Shown here piece by piece: positions 11,701 through 25,800 of a stretch of 64,000 nt of DNA (the stretch's first letter is position 1; each line of letters opens with the position of its first letter). Under the pieces are notes generated by a model that was given only the letters and a program-made list of their open reading frames with translations, had not been told where the DNA came from and searched no databases. Origin of the DNA: Mesodorylaimus sp. YZB2_4. Taxonomy: Eukaryota > Nematoda > Enoplea > Dorylaimida > Dorylaimidae. Both the position numbers and the translations under genes were made by a program. The DNA lies in contig JASANH010000626.1 of NCBI GenBank assembly GCA_030248295.1, forward strand, positions 1 to 64,000. Direction: 5' to 3'.

Positions 11701-14700
11701 TTGCTAAGAGCTTATTTATTTTGGTCAAGAGTATAAGAGTGGTTGGTGCGAAAACACAGGCGATGGAGAGAGGACAATATTTTGCTCAAGCTGCTCACTC
11801 ACGGCCTCGAGTCGGAAAGTACCGAATTCCGGTCTCAAGTTTCCTTGACCAGTGTACAATTGTGAAAAGGCGAAAACAAGGTGGACAATGGTTTCGATGA
11901 CCATTCGTTGACGAGTTACAGGCACAGTGGTTTTGGTTACCCTGCAATTTTCCGCTAGGCGAGAATGAGGCCATTGTATTTTTCGGGCCGTTTAGCTCAA
12001 CGGGGCTTTGGTTTTCGCACGGTGTGATCATAACGAGGTCCGAAATGGAAGCGTCTATCCGTCTATTAACCTTTTCACCTTGCTCATAAGCCTCCCACAC
12101 GTAATTGGCCGGCCAGCGGCTCGCTTTAGTCTCCATTGTCCGTATCCGGATTTGGACGCCGACCGCGTTTGGCGTTGGGATTAGGCTGATCCCCCGACCA
12201 CTGGTCACTCCTGGCCGGACGATGGTCGGCCTTGACTGCGTGCCCGTTTGCACTCGTAGGTTGGCTCTCGATCGTACGGGTCGTCGAGGCGTGATGATCG
12301 ACGTCAATGTTGGGGGAGCTTAGGTTTAGCGAGTCCGGCAGTGCATCAAGAAAGCCTGGCTTTTTTCAAGACTGAGTCTGGTTGTGCGCAGGTGTCACCC
12401 ACCTGACTGATCCCGTTCGAAAATCGAGGATGTTGGATGGAAGGGGCCGAGGTGTGAATGTCATCAATGCTAGCTTCGGCCACAATCCTTCTTGGCTGGC
12501 GGCTGTTTGCCACGCGGCTGGTGTGCCTGGCATCGGTTACACTAGCTAGCTTTTCTTATTGGAAGCCTTGAAATGTGAGAATTTGGGATCCTTGGTTTTG
12601 ACGGATCGGTGATTGATGTTTGCTCGTGGTCCTGGTATTCTAATGTGCACAGGTAGGCCAACAATTATTTCTGGACAAATTTGCTTAGACTCCGATTTCA
12701 TTTTGTCGGCGTAGTTGATGCGCTTTGATGGGACAGCTTTAGGGCTTAGGGGATGTAGCCATGCTTTGTGCTTGTTAGACTTGTTTATGTTATGGTAAGC
12801 CGAGGCGGATGTCCTCAGCCCGCCCGCCGCAGGTGTAGTCGTATTACTCGAGCTGCTCGACTGCTTTCTGATGATTTCAGTCTCTAGTTAGCCTGTTTTT
12901 CAAGTGTTAGATCTTGCTGCTTACTGTAACCCAACTCCTCTCCTCTTCCCCAATCTGGCAGCATTTCGTTATTGTTAATTTGTCGAGGAGATTATTTTCA
13001 AAATCAAAAACCAGACAGCTGTGTAAATGTGGTCTTCTCCGCTCTTTGTTCTTATTGACGGACTCTAATGGCACCTTTAGCCTCAGTATAAAAAGTTTGA
13101 AGCTCATTTTTCTCGCCCGCTAAAAGCTAGTTGCTTGGTGAGCATATGTGTTTGTGGTATAGTGTGTGAAAATGGACGCATTTTGATTGTTTGCCTTTGC
13201 TTGTTGCTTCATTATTCGCATTCCACATTGAGGAGGGGCCGCTCGTGCTAGTGCCGTCATGATAAATGGACTCATTTTCCTTAACGACCTCGGCTGCCCT
13301 AGCTCGCCGCCTTGGCTTCTACCGCCAGCCAAAAGCAAGATAGCCGAATAAACGATGGGTCTTTGTTAGCAGCCTAATCATAATATGGTTTCTTTCACTT
13401 CTTGGCTCCCTACCTGAGTTTCATATTTTGACAACAGCAAACCCTTGGTATCTATTCTGCGGGACGCAGTCTTCAGACCCCGTGTTGGTCGAGCTATCGG
13501 TCCCTTTGCTGTATGTAATCATCTTGCCTTGTAGTCTCTCGCTGCTGGAGGTAAGTGTAACCGAGTCAGGATGACAACACCGGATGTACAAAGATAGCAA
13601 TCGTAACTGAACCCACTTCTAGTTTAGTTTCAATGCACTCTGTATACACAGGTGAGCGGACTCGTTCTCCTATGTACTTCTCCAAAAGGTGCTTACATAA
13701 ATTTTTTAATACTTTAGATTCTGTGTGTTCTTCGAATTCTTGTCCGAGATAGCCTTCACTCACGACATCCCCTCCTTGTGCAAATATACGTACAGTATAG
13801 CATACATGTATGTCGACTGCACCCTTCCTAAGATAAGTCGCAATGACTCAACTTCCATTTCCTAAATCCCATCCAAGTCGTTTATCTGCTTTTTTCGTCC
13901 TATTGCAGAAATTTGACTCGAAGTAAATTGCGCATTAGTTTCTATGCAAAAAGCCGAAGGCGGAATGACGAAGAGGAAGGAGTACATTGAATGAGACGGG
14001 CTAGAAAACAACAAACAACGGGCTTTCATTTGGTCTGAAACAGGCCGGTTTGCGGAAATTGAATTTCTATCAATACACGAATGACGTCCGTTTCCTGATC
14101 TGCCTTCTTGTCCCACACATAGGCCAGCATATGTTTAGACCAATGCGTCCTCTCCCTGGAATATTGCACAGCTTATATCTGCCTGAGCAGCCCGCCACTC
14201 TCGTTATTTCGGCTATTCGTTTCAAAATTGTTCACTTTTTTCGACTCTGGTTTGGAGAATGCATTTTCTAGTTTTTGAACGAGACATAGAGCAGGTAGTT
14301 GCCAGGTTGGGCGGATCTATCTCGTCCATTATTGCCTACGGCATAGTCCGCTAATGCCTCATTTTTCAATTCCATTCTATGCCTCGCCCGATATAGTCTC
14401 CAGTCTTGTTCACTCGGCGATTGCAGTAGATTTTGGGCCTTTTTTCATTCCCGCTTTAGATGAGGACTGTCCATTTCTTAGAACCTGTTGTGTAGAAACT
14501 GGAGCAAAACAGGCAGCTGTTAGATAGTGCACAGGGAAAACTGTGTTCTCACGATTTGCCATTTTTATTGTAGCAAATAGACCAAGTTTGAATTCATGAG
14601 GCTTTCAAGGGCACCGAGTCCCGAGTGTAGCACGGGCGGGTTATGACCATATTTGCCTCCGTGTCGACCTTTAAAGACGGCGGATGGAGGACCCACTCGA

Positions 14701-17700
14701 TTCATTTCGTTTTCGCACGCTTGAAGGCATTGGAAAGGGCGGATTATGGCACGAAAAAGGAGACCATTTTCATTTTTCGCCCCTGCTCTTCTCTGCTGTA
14801 CTTTGGTATAGCTGGCGAAGAGCGGACCACCCGCGCGGACACTGGATGGTCTGGGTCTGTTCACCGAACGTGGTCCATTCGGCGAGCCCGTCTCGCATTA
14901 CATCATCATTGGTGTCTGGGCCCTCTCTGATGATGACTATGATTACGGGCACGATGATTATTAACTGTTGGACTGGCCTCTTGGCGCGGAAGAGCGGAAT
15001 GCATTGATTTCGACTCCTTGGTCACTCGTTCGCCGTTTGCCAGTTAATGGACGCCTGGCTGTTGAATGGGGGACGGAAAGGTCGGTGCGGGCGCTCCTTC
15101 GTGTCATTAGATTCTGCATTGGCAGACTGGGGCGTGTTCGTATCGGAGCGAGGATCCGAAGCAAGGTGCCGGCTGGACGATGGTCGACTGGTCGATGGCC
15201 CTGTCTGATTAATGGTTACAAAGGCGCCCGTCCGTCCGCCGTTCACCCACCGTCCCATCCGCTTCGTTTTGTTGCCGATTATACAAGATACAAGGGTCCG
15301 GATGGGGCCTGGGTACCAAATGTGCGTGTATTGGTGTTTTTTGTTGTCTTTTCTAAAAGCAACCAATTTTCCGTGTCCTCGGCCATTGTGACCGTAACGT
15401 GTCCATCCGTCAGCTGGCCGAGCCGACGGGCGCCCGACCCAGGCGCCACTCCAATGCGAGGTTCAACCAAGCGAGATCTGGGTTTCGATGGGTGTGTCGT
15501 TAAAAAAGAGTTTTGCACGCGTCTTTGACTTGTTCCTATTGTTAGCTTAGTACTGAGATCACTAGCGCGTTAAGTGGGTAATTTCATGCGAGCTCTGGTC
15601 GACTCAAAAGAAAACTTTTTCGAATACGAAGGCGATAATGACGGATGATATGTACCATGCAAGAAATACGTTTTTCATTTTTCACTCAGGAAACGGGTGA
15701 CATTGAGGATGAAGAACTGGACGTCGTCGTGCCGTCGCGAGGACGAAGATGATGGACGACGTGGGTATTGTGCCACGAGCTATGTTTACCCTGTTTGCAT
15801 AGATGAGTTTACTTTGCGCGTCTTGGTCGGTAAGTTTCCTAGTCTCCTGATGGGCACTGGCCAGCGACAGTCTTATCTGGCCTTATTAAGCTAATCATTT
15901 GATAGGCCATTTCCATACACGGCCTGTTTACATTCCAGGCCAGCATTGGTCGTCGGAGCTGGCTACGGCTCTAGAATTTCAATTGAGCGAATGAGTACGG
16001 GCTTTCGGCCAGGTAGCCATCTCTTGTGCTCGTTAGCTTGAAATGTTTACACGTATGGAGGCGGTGTCGTGCGAGTGTTTGCTCATTGGTTGTGTCCACA
16101 TGTTCGTTACATTCTTTGTGGACTTTTCTCTTTTTTTGATTCGACGTAATCTGGATCAGGGGACGATACAAGATTGCACAGTTGGTTTAGAATCGACTGT
16201 TTTTGTGGTTTGTATTAGTTTAGGCACTTGATGACGAAATCACGATCTGGGCACTTGGAAAGCGATAGGGTGTCCATTTGGGAGCCGGTAGGCTGGCGGG
16301 AGTGTTGCTTATATTTGCCCTTGTTTCTTGACCGTTTTTCTAAACTCGAATCACTTTAAGCCATCGTTAGTGCAATTTATAATCTAGCACATATCTTCAC
16401 CGTCCAACTGGTGCCTTTCGTGACTGGCACCATCGCAATGACCAGCGCGGCCGTGCGAATACAAAATAAACCGGATGTCTCCGATGCTTTTATAGGGACG
16501 ATTGGCAGGCGTGGTGGCTGCCCACTCCAACATTTCCCACGGTCACTTTTGCCATGCTAATGTCTTGTATGGCTATTTTTCGATTAGCGAGCTCTCTCGG
16601 CTTGTTTCTCAGTCGGCGTCGGAAGCAAGAAAACGGGCAAGCATCATCTTAGGGTCCCATCGGATTTTCGGTCTGGCTCCGGCTCGTGGTCTGCGGACGA
16701 CGATGAAGCTTATCGACAGTCCAGCACGCGTCTGGAGACGGGTCGGAAGAAGGACGGATGTTGTATCTTAGCAAATAGTAAAAAGGCTAATAGTTTATAC
16801 ATAGTTTGCCTTGTCGGTCCGTGTCGTCCTTCTCACACCACCCGAGCCTGTTGACAAACTGCTCTCGTTTATGTCCGTACCCTTCAGCAAAGGTGCATTC
16901 AAAAGTCTAGGACGGCTACTTTTACTGTTTATCGACTTTGTTGACATTAAGCGGACACGGCTCGTCCTCCATTTGATCGCCTTCTTCACAATATTCTCAA
17001 TGGCCTGGCACAGGAAGTACCCTTTTTTAGGTGCTTGATTGAGTGTACGACTTTTGGTGCTCTCGTCGGTAGGCGGAATCTACATTTTGAGGGGAGGGCT
17101 GTTGAATAATTGAGCATAGTTTGCGCGGCTCCTTCCTGCTTTTTAGCTCGAAAACGCCTGTAAATCAAAAACTACAAATTTCTCTCACTTTGCAAAAAAA
17201 AGCTGGCGGATTCATCGAGCTACTGGCAGATAGTCATTGACGCCTCTTCGTCTGCGCGTGAGTCGCTGGGCCTTGATATCTCGCGTAGTTGGAGAAGCTG
17301 AATTGACAAAATGATCTACGTTTGTTTAGACTGCACTCAGTCCTTATATGTGCCTTTCGTATCTAAGCAGATCGTTTCGCATGGCTAGCTCGAGCCTGAG
17401 CATACGCATCTGCTAGCGAGAAGGGAGCTTTTGGGACTGGTAGCTATAAGGAATGGGTCGGGGGGAATTGTTTGTAGCTATCGTCTCTTCATCTGCTGGT
17501 CTGGCCTCGAAAGCGCGCTCCTCGCTCCTGCGAACAAGCGGGCCTGGTTTGGCTTTCTTTATGCTGTTTTCCTATTTGTTGACAAATTCGGGCATGTGAT
17601 ATTGAGAATGCATAATGTATTAGTGTGATGTGGAATGCACTTAGCACTGCACAATGATAGCTCGTTTTTGCGAGGTGCTGACGAGCCGAGCGAACGCCTT

Positions 17701-18508
17701 CTACGGTCTGTACGAATAAATGAGACGATTTTGAAGAGCGCATTTTCGGATTAGCGCCCTGTAAAGCAGTAGACCTAAAATGACCAGGCCGAGGCGAAAA
17801 TGTGTTTATGGTTGTGTGGTGGCGGTGAGCAAGGAGATGAGAAGGGTCTGTGCTAATCTAAGATGGATGCTTGGATGCGAAAATGGTGTCAGCAGTGGTT
17901 TACGCCGAGCGTTATCAATCGTTTCGGTTTAGAGAAGGCCATTGGCAGAGTCAATGGCTATTCTTACGGTCGAGCAGCTAAAGGCATTTGAGGGGTGCGA
18001 ACGTGAGATGGGTTTATAAACGTGCGTGCCACAATGTTAACCAATATGATAAATTATGGTCGGCCTTCCTTGCCTTTGCCATTTCGTTCAATCCATCGCA
18101 GTCACTCGGGCGTTCATATTTTCATTACGTCAAAACGGCGTGGGGTGGGGGAGGTGAGGAGATTGGAATTGGTCTTCATTTCAACGCTTGGTTGGAAACT
18201 GATGAGAATTTGACACTTGCCTTTCGCGCCCTTGGTGGTTGATGGACTGACTGACTACATATTTTCGAGAGCTCTTTAATTGGACTCTGGTTGGCCATGA
18301 TGCGTTTGTATTTTGGGTGATTGCACTTCTGCGGGGCAATGTGGTCCATCATGTCGGACCTCCCATTGCTTCGCTCCAGCATTCTGCCAACAACATCGTT
18401 TTTTCGGGCATACAGTAGTTTCATTGGACTCGTGGAAAGCTGATATCTTCCTATTTTTGGATCTCGTAACCCTGTTTCACTGTCCGTGCTAGCACCCCCT
18501 GGTCACTC
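5718..18508 (+). promoter_or_regulatory. recurrent TGGTCACTC motif cluster upstream of plexin
   Basis: The 9-mer TGGTCACTC occurs six times, always on the plus strand: 5724-5732, 10590-10598, 11203-11211, 12202-12210, 15019-15027 and 18500-18508. Several copies sit in larger symmetric contexts, for example TGACCATTGGTCA at 5718 and CGACCACTGGTCAC at 12196. Related forms occur at 5888, 10403, 18672 and 19277. GGTCA/TGACC is the half-site of many nuclear receptors, so a transcription factor site cluster is possible. Binding is inference only. Confidence 0.35.
8557..8640 (+). repeat. tRNA-derived SINE head
   Basis: The sequence has an A-box match (TGGTGCAGCTGG at 8565-8576) and a perfect B-box (GGTTCAATCCC at 8613-8623), about 37 nt apart, with a CACTCG/CGAGTG hairpin between. 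The outer arms do not form a proper tRNA cloverleaf acceptor stem, and non-tRNA sequence follows, which is how a tRNA-derived SINE looks. A related copy lies on the other strand at 56818-56915. The 3' end of the element is not defined; it may run to about 8760. Confidence 0.5.
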
Positions 18509-19854
18509 TGTGCCATCCATCTTATTCGATCAGCTCTCCAAGACGAAATGCAATTTTGTCTGAAAGTTGGTGAAAAACAAGACCTTCTTCCTTTCTTGGT
18601 GAAAACTTACTTTTCTAGTCAGCTTGGTTTTGGAGAAGCTTGTTTTTAGATGATGGTAACGAGGGGATAGCGTGGTCAGTGGAACTGACTACATATCTTT
18701 TGACATTACTCGTTTTCCAATTGGCACTCTGCTGTGGCGTCAATTTCCTTTTTTTGCTCGTCCTTTTCTTCGATTTCCCCCAAGGATTCCCTTCTCGTTT
18801 CTTCCATAGTGTCCTGGGTGCTAGCACTGTTGAAGAAGCGTAGATGAGGGAATTGGAAAAAGGCAGGCGCCGATTGCCCCGCTAGAACGAGTGTTCTATC
18901 TTTATCCTTATAAGGATTAGGAGAAGACGGCCAATGTGCAAAACAGCTTCTTTTTCGCCAACAAGAAATACGATCCCCGAGATAAGATTGTTCAGCTGCC
19001 GAGCAAGCTTATCGAACTTGTATTCATTTCTTCGAGTAATCTCTATTTTCGTTTTAGATATGAGCAAAACAGAAATTCACAAAATTGCAACCTAGGTTCA
19101 TATTGACGATTATGAATTTATGTTCATACACGCCAAACACGTTCATCTCATAGCTCAAAGTTTTATAGGCCTCGTCTGGTCAATCGCCTATTCGGGCAAT
19201 GGTGCCAGGCCGGCCACGGACGTTTTGTATTGGTGGCTTTGGGCGGCGTGGTCGAGCGTGAAGGCACTGGCCACCCGACCACTGACCACTGTTCTTGCTC
19301 GTGCGTCTATGAACGAAGCGGGTGCTTTTTAGTTAACTAGCCGCGCAGGAAGAAGATCGAAATCGGACTAGTCTTCCTGATGCTAGTCGGTGCAGTCACT
19401 CGGTCACAAGCCGAAATTGGTCAGGGGAGGAGAAGGGGTGTTGTGTGAAGGGGACTGCGACGGAAAGGCGAGCGACGGTGTAGTTGAGAAATGAAATTTG
19501 ATCTAGAAGACGAGCCAAAAGACGCGTTTGTTATGGCGTATTAGCCAGTTGCGGCTTCGCCACTCCCCTCGTCAAAGTACCTTGGGGCTTAGTTAGCTAA
19601 TGCTAAAGATGAAGGTGGCGCGAAACTCGACTCGAGCTCAGCAACGCATTCCGATATTCGCCATTCTCGTGTTGCATGAATTGAAAGCGACATGTGTGCA
19701 CTACAATTGTGCTTTTTTGCAGGAGGAATGTCGAAATCGACTGCGTCTAGTGCCAAGCAATGATCGTGTCTGGTCGGAGAGTCAGTGTCAGTTGATGAAT
19801 AAGATGCATAGCCCTCCCAGCACGCTTTCGATTCGTCATTGTTCCATAGTTGGA

Positions 19855-22800
19855 ATGGCTCGTTCAGTGATGACTGCGTTTTGGATGTGGACATGTTTCG
19901 CCCAAGTGGTCTTTGGTGTCGAGACGGAACCCGTGGTTTCTCGTTTCCTATTGCCCAGTGCCAATAATGGTGAAGAGTTTCAAAATTTGGTTGTCGACAC
20001 TAGTTTTAGTGCCAGTGATCGATTGTATTTGGGTGCTACCAACTCGCTCTATCAATTAACCGACTCGGGATCAGCATTGCAATTGAAAGAGCGTGTGAGA
20101 ACGGGACCCGAATTAGATTCGCCTCTGTGCAATTACAACGGCGATTGCATATTGACAAACGAGGGCAAGAAGAATTCGGCCGTCAATAAGACCTGGACAA
20201 ATAACTATAATCAGATTCTATTGATCCACGACACCCGAAAAGTGCTTGTGGCATGCGGAACAGTGAAACAAGGCTTGTGCAGCGTGCATCGATTGGAGAA
20301 TATCAGCCGGACTATCCAACTCGAGAAGCCAGTTCCAGTCGCAGCCAACAGCGATAATGCCACCACTGCGGCATTCCTAGCACCTGGTCCGAGTCCAGAC
20401 TCTGGATTTGGATTAGGCTCCGTTTCGGAACCGGATAATCAATCGCAAACCATGGTCATGTACGTGGCTGCTACATTCACCAGCGATCCGTACCGCGAAG
20501 GGTTCCCCTCAGTCTGCACTCGCAGTCTGGCCGATGATCGCCTCTTCCAACTTTTGGATCCTGGCGATGTTACTGGCCAATCTGGATTGATGATTCGGAA
20601 TGAATACAGAGCAGATTTTCGCGTTTATTACGTCGGCGGGTTCCATTCGGATTCGTACGCCTATTGGGCCAGTGTACAACGCAAGTCGGCAGTCGACTCA
20701 TCGTCTACGTACGTCTCGAAATTATTGCGAGTATGCACTCGAGACCTGCGATACGAGTCGTACGGCGAATTGCCATTGGAATGTCTGGGACCCGATAATT
20801 CGCAGTACAATATCATGAAAGCTTTTTACGTAGGCACATTGGGAGATGACGCAACGGCGAGCAGTGCAGAGCAAGGAAATGGAAAGTGGAGGAGGAAAAC
20901 CAGCGAGGAATTTCTTGTGGGCGTTTTTGTTAAAGGAACCGATCCTTGGAAATACGGCACCAAAGATCATTCGTCTGGTCCAGGTGGTGCACAAAAACAC
21001 TTACTCACTGCTCAGTCGGCCGTATGCGCTTTTTCAATGAAGGACATTCGAGCTGCTTTCATGTTCAACCTGCAAAGATGCAATTCGGGCATTGGTAAAT
21101 GGAATTTGCCGCATTTCGGATTCGATCAGAAGTGTTATAATGTAAGTCAATACCCCTGTGGGTGCTTTTGAGCAGACTCGGGTTTCGAGGGGTCGTCGGC
21201 ATATCTTGCATGTCTCATCTTATATTATCATTCTTTTAGATCTCTGGCCAGCACCAAACCGAGCAATCATCAGATTTCTGTCAACCAATCCGCGTCGGTG
21301 GTGAAATGCCAGCCACCAGTGCCGCACTGATTACGTACAAAGATCAGCTACTGACTTCGATTACGGCCGATGTGGTTGGACGGAGGACCGTGCTGTTTGC
21401 GGGAACTGCCGATGGAAAGATGAAGAAGGTAAGATGCCACGCCTCCACTGATTAGATAAGCTCTCAATCTTAGCATCCCAGATGACACGATAAGCTTAGC
21501 TGTTGGGGGCAGAAAGGGCCAGCGATTGCATCTGGCTCGTCCACGGCTCGATGCACCACACTCGAGTTGCCCTATTAGCATCATTGCTCAAAATAAACCG
21601 TTTTTCCAGTCAATTAATACAAAATCAGGCGCGCCAGCTGCCCTTTTACGTGTATGTTTAGTCCGAAAGCGTAAAAACACAATGGTCAACACACAGAAGG
21701 GGCAGCATATGGCGTGAATATTTTTGACTTAACGCTCAGCTGACGGTCGAGATTGGACTTACACCAGACCCGAGCGGGCAGCAGCTGGTCCTCAAATGAC
21801 TATGCAAAAACGATATCCGTGCCAACAGGATTGCAAAAACCCTTTCCTAATCGTTCTCTAACAATAACACCCGTTTTTGTGTACTTCATACAAATAAGAC
21901 AGGGAAAAGATTTTTTGTGAACATGCTTTCCGAAATATATTTTTTGAATTGTGTCTAGATATATTTGCAAACCATTAAAAACGGGCGCGAATATGGCGAA
22001 ATTCGATTGGCGACTGCGGCAGCTGGTCGAGAAAGCAATCAAATGGTCAATGCGGATATGCACTTTGATCGAGCAAAACGACATTTATTCGCTATGACAT
22101 CGAACGAGGTAAGAAAAATGGAGCAGATTTGGGGAGATTGGGGAACATATCCATAAACTCGTGCCCTTCATGCCCTCACTAAGCACTTATCCGAGGTCAA
22201 TGTGTATCGAAGATTTATAGCCCCACGTTGTCCAATTTATAAAAAGCGAGATCCCAATTTCGAGTTTTTTTAATAGGAAGTCATTCGAAAAGGATGGTTT
22301 TATAATTGCTTTTGGGAGGCGGCCCGGAATTGATCCAGACCCGCCAGACCTAAAACGGGCTCCATCAGTCAGCACACAAGAATAAGCTTTGCCATATAGT
22401 AAACAAGTGTTGGGGGTGTTCTCGATAGTCCTGTTAGTCTAATGGGAAAATGTGTGACGCAATCGAGCGAGCCGTGTCGTCGCCCGACTGCCCTCTAAAT
22501 AATTTACCATGCAATTTGCTATACGATACGAGGCTTAACGGACATTAGGGCCCGAAAAGGAAAGAAAAGACGAGTCTAAACCTTGTTTTGACTGGTCGAA
22601 GGATTTTGGCTGTTTTTGTCCCTTGTCATATCGATCTAAGAATTTGAATAGTTTTCATGTGTTTTTGATAGGTGTTCAAAGTACGTGTGGAGACATGTGC
22701 TATGTACGAAACCTGCGGTGCGTGCCTTGGATCTGGCGACCCATACTGCGGATGGTGCACATTGGAAAACAGGTAAGAATATTTTCCAGTTGAACAAAAG

Positions 22801-25800
22801 CTAACTCTTTTTTGTATCATGCTTTTTTAAACAGGTATTGATTTTTGCGTGTTTATTTTTCAGATGCTCAACAAAAAGCGACTGTCATTTGTCCTCGGTC
22901 GAACATGGATTCCTGACTTCGACGAACTCGGGGACGGGATCGCAGTCGACCAGAATAGCCAACTGTCCACGAATCGAGGCTATGAATCCAATGAATGCTT
23001 CCTTGTACGCGCCAGTGGAGACTGAGTTGATGTTACGGTTCAATTTCCTGCCTCCACCTTCCGATGACGGTGGTGTTTATCAGTGCATCTTCGAAACCAA
23101 GTCGGTTCCGGCTGAATTCGTGGCACCGAGGACGTTGAAATGTCATCTGCCTCCATTCACTGATCGTCCAACCAAAGTGGATGGCAATGGCGAGGAGATG
23201 GCTGATCGACGGGATCACATTGGGGTACCCTTGAAGATTTGGTCCAGCGCCAGCAGTGCCGTTTTCTACGAGACAAAGTTCATCTTTTATGATTGCGGAG
23301 CGCATCAACTGTAAGTTGTCCCCTTTGGATATTTCGGGATTCAATGCCAAGCAATCGTATTTTGTAGGTGCACCTCGTGCGTGAGCAGCCGATGGCCATG
23401 CGATTGGTGCTTGGTGGAGAATCGTTGCATTCACGATGCTGTGGCTTGCGGGGGTGAACAAGCATTGCAGGGAAGAATGGAATCGACAAATTTACAGCAG
23501 GTTCGCATTGCCCATTCTTTATCAAGGCATCATCGGCACGCCGTGTCCAAGCACGCCCTGTTTCTTATGCATGAACGTCGTTATCGTCGTGGTGCAGTGG
23601 ACAATTCTGCCGTGGATATTCCTCGACTATTCTCGCTGTCCTTGCATGACGTTAGTATTGCTGTTTATTGTAGTGCATCGATAACGTACCCGCTTGTGCT
23701 CTCTTTATTTCCCTCAGTTGTGTATCCAGTATAGATGCTCAGTTTGGAATGGATTGCAGTGGAACTTTCCTTTTATGAGTGGATTTTCACCCTCGTCCGC
23801 ATTTCTCTTCCCCTCGTCTAGACAGATTTCTCTTTTTAGACCACAACGCTGCCCCAGGGTAATCAGTGCCCTCATATCGACGTGCACGATTTGCCCGAGA
23901 TCATTCTTCCCAACGAATACCCAGTCGCCATCACGGTGCCTGTGCTCAACTTGGAGAAGCTGCTGCCGTCTTCGACATCAACTCGCAGCGGATCTGGTGT
24001 GCAGTTGGAATGCATCACTAAAGCGGAGGAACACGAAGTCAAGGCTCGAGGGTGGCTATCGTCGGATGCGAGGACGGTACAGTGCGAGAAGTTTGCCGTA
24101 AGTACAATGAGGACCCATTGGCTAGATACACTGACTTAACTGTCATCGTTTCAGTATCGCTACTCGGCTCAATCGAATACAGCCGTGGCCAGCTTCCAAT
24201 TGCGTACACCATCCGGGACAGTAATCGATCGAATGCAAGGTACCTACACTAGCCTTAATTCAGACTCGTCTCGTACACTATGTTGCCTTGGTTTCAGTTC
24301 GGATTTACAAGTGCAGCTTACTCGGTGCTGACTGTTCCCGTTGTCTTAATGCTGATCCTCGTTACCAATGCACTTGGTGTGATGGAAGCTGCCAGTATCG
24401 TCAGTCGTGTCCCGCTGGCACCATTCCGCCCACGGAAACTGCTCGCGAAGCGTGTCCTGCGCCAGTGATCAAGTCGATCAGACCTCTAGCTGGGCCCCTG
24501 GAAGGTGGCACGCGGTTGGAGATTACAGGAACTGATCTTGGTGTTCGCAAACAAGATGTAGAGGGGAGAATATTCATCGGGGGACGAGTACCTTGCGATG
24601 TGGAGGACAGCGGATATAAACTGGCTGAGAAAGTGGTAAGTACACCAAAATGACTGTGTAAAACTTGTCGCTGAGATGGTATCAACCTACATTTAGGTTT
24701 GTAAAACTCGAGCGACTGAGCAGCCTTTCGAAGGCCCAGTAGAGATCAGATTGGACAATCAGAAAACTGGCCAATCACAGCAGTCATTCCGATTCGTTCA
24801 AGCAACACTCAATGGCTTCAGCCCAAACATTGGACCAAAGTCTGGTGGCACCGAATTGGTGGTCACTGGCAAGCATTTATTGGATGCCTCGGATATCAAA
24901 GTTTTCCTCGGAAATTTAGAATGCAAGGTTGACAGGTAAATGTTCAGTTTTTTGAAAGACATGCGAAGTACATATAGTAGCGTTTGTTCGGGATCAGGAT
25001 CGGGACTGGGACTCGCTCAATCCCAGCCGGGATCAGGAGTTCTAAAGAGTGCTTTTTCGACTTTTTTTATTCGATGTAGATGACCCACAGCCCACCCTGA
25101 GCAGCCAGCAAATCTAGAGTCAAAAACTCTGTTTCCTTGGATAAGTTTTAGTACAGTATTTATCACCGCATTCAAAATCAGGCAAGCGAAAAGGCGGAGA
25201 AGCAGTCACCAAATAGCAAACAAATCCCTTCCTTCCCCTATATTGGTTCAATTATCCGCCAAACTGTCTCCAGCATCCCCTCCTGAAACATCTCCACAAC
25301 ATTCAATCCTGATCATTTGGTGTCGGGATCGGGTTTGGGAGGGACAATCCCGGCTGGAATCGGATTCAGGATCGGGGCCCTGAACGAACGCTGAAGTATA
25401 GACTTCTGAGACAATCTTGTTTGATTTAGAACCAAATCCACGTCAGAACAATTGACTTGTGTCACTTCCAAATCGAGTCACGATCGACTAGCTTTGGATA
25501 AGTTGACTGCAATATTGGACAGAGCCAACCGCACTCTGAGTGGTCGATTCGAATACACACCCGATCCTCAGATTCAGTTGGTACAGCCATTATCGAGCTT
25601 CAAGAGCGGTGGTCGCATGTTGATCGTCCGGGGCAGATATTTCACTTCCATTCAAAAACCCCTAATTTACTTCACTGATCTTAGATCGACTGGACTCCTT
25701 TTGGCTTCCCGTCATTCGCCGTGCCAAGTCCTGAACTCGACACTTATGCTGTGCCCGAGTCCTGCTTTGGCAACGACTGCAAAAGTGAGCGAGCGAAGCG

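Larger units (their letters stand above)
5031..19854. other. 15-kb stretch without a recognised gene; probable plexin 5' region
   Basis: All frames here are short and without family signature. From about 6.4 kb to 19.6 kb the plus strand is visibly richer in T and G than in A and C, the usual bias of introns on the transcribed sense strand, so this may be a long first intron of the plexin gene with its 5' UTR exon upstream (inference). It holds six exact copies of TGGTCACTC (5724, 10590, 11203, 12202, 15019, 18500) and several related TGACC/GGTCA arrangements. A SINE head sits at 8557-8640. No CRISPR array, rRNA or canonical tRNA gene was seen. Confidence 0.4.

Noticed and set aside
11795..12307. 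170-codon minus-strand frame
   Set aside because: No family features or plausible exon partners; overlaps a TGGTCACTC motif in a non-coding setting.
14968..15528. 186-codon plus-strand frame in the gene-free region
   Set aside because: Arg/Ser/Pro-rich composition, no domain, no splice context; typical of chance frames in GC-rich non-coding DNA.
23501..23649. In-frame extension of plexin exon 6
   Set aside because: His/Arg-rich and unlike any plexin; splicing at 23501 into 23840 keeps frame and family spacing, although that donor is weak.
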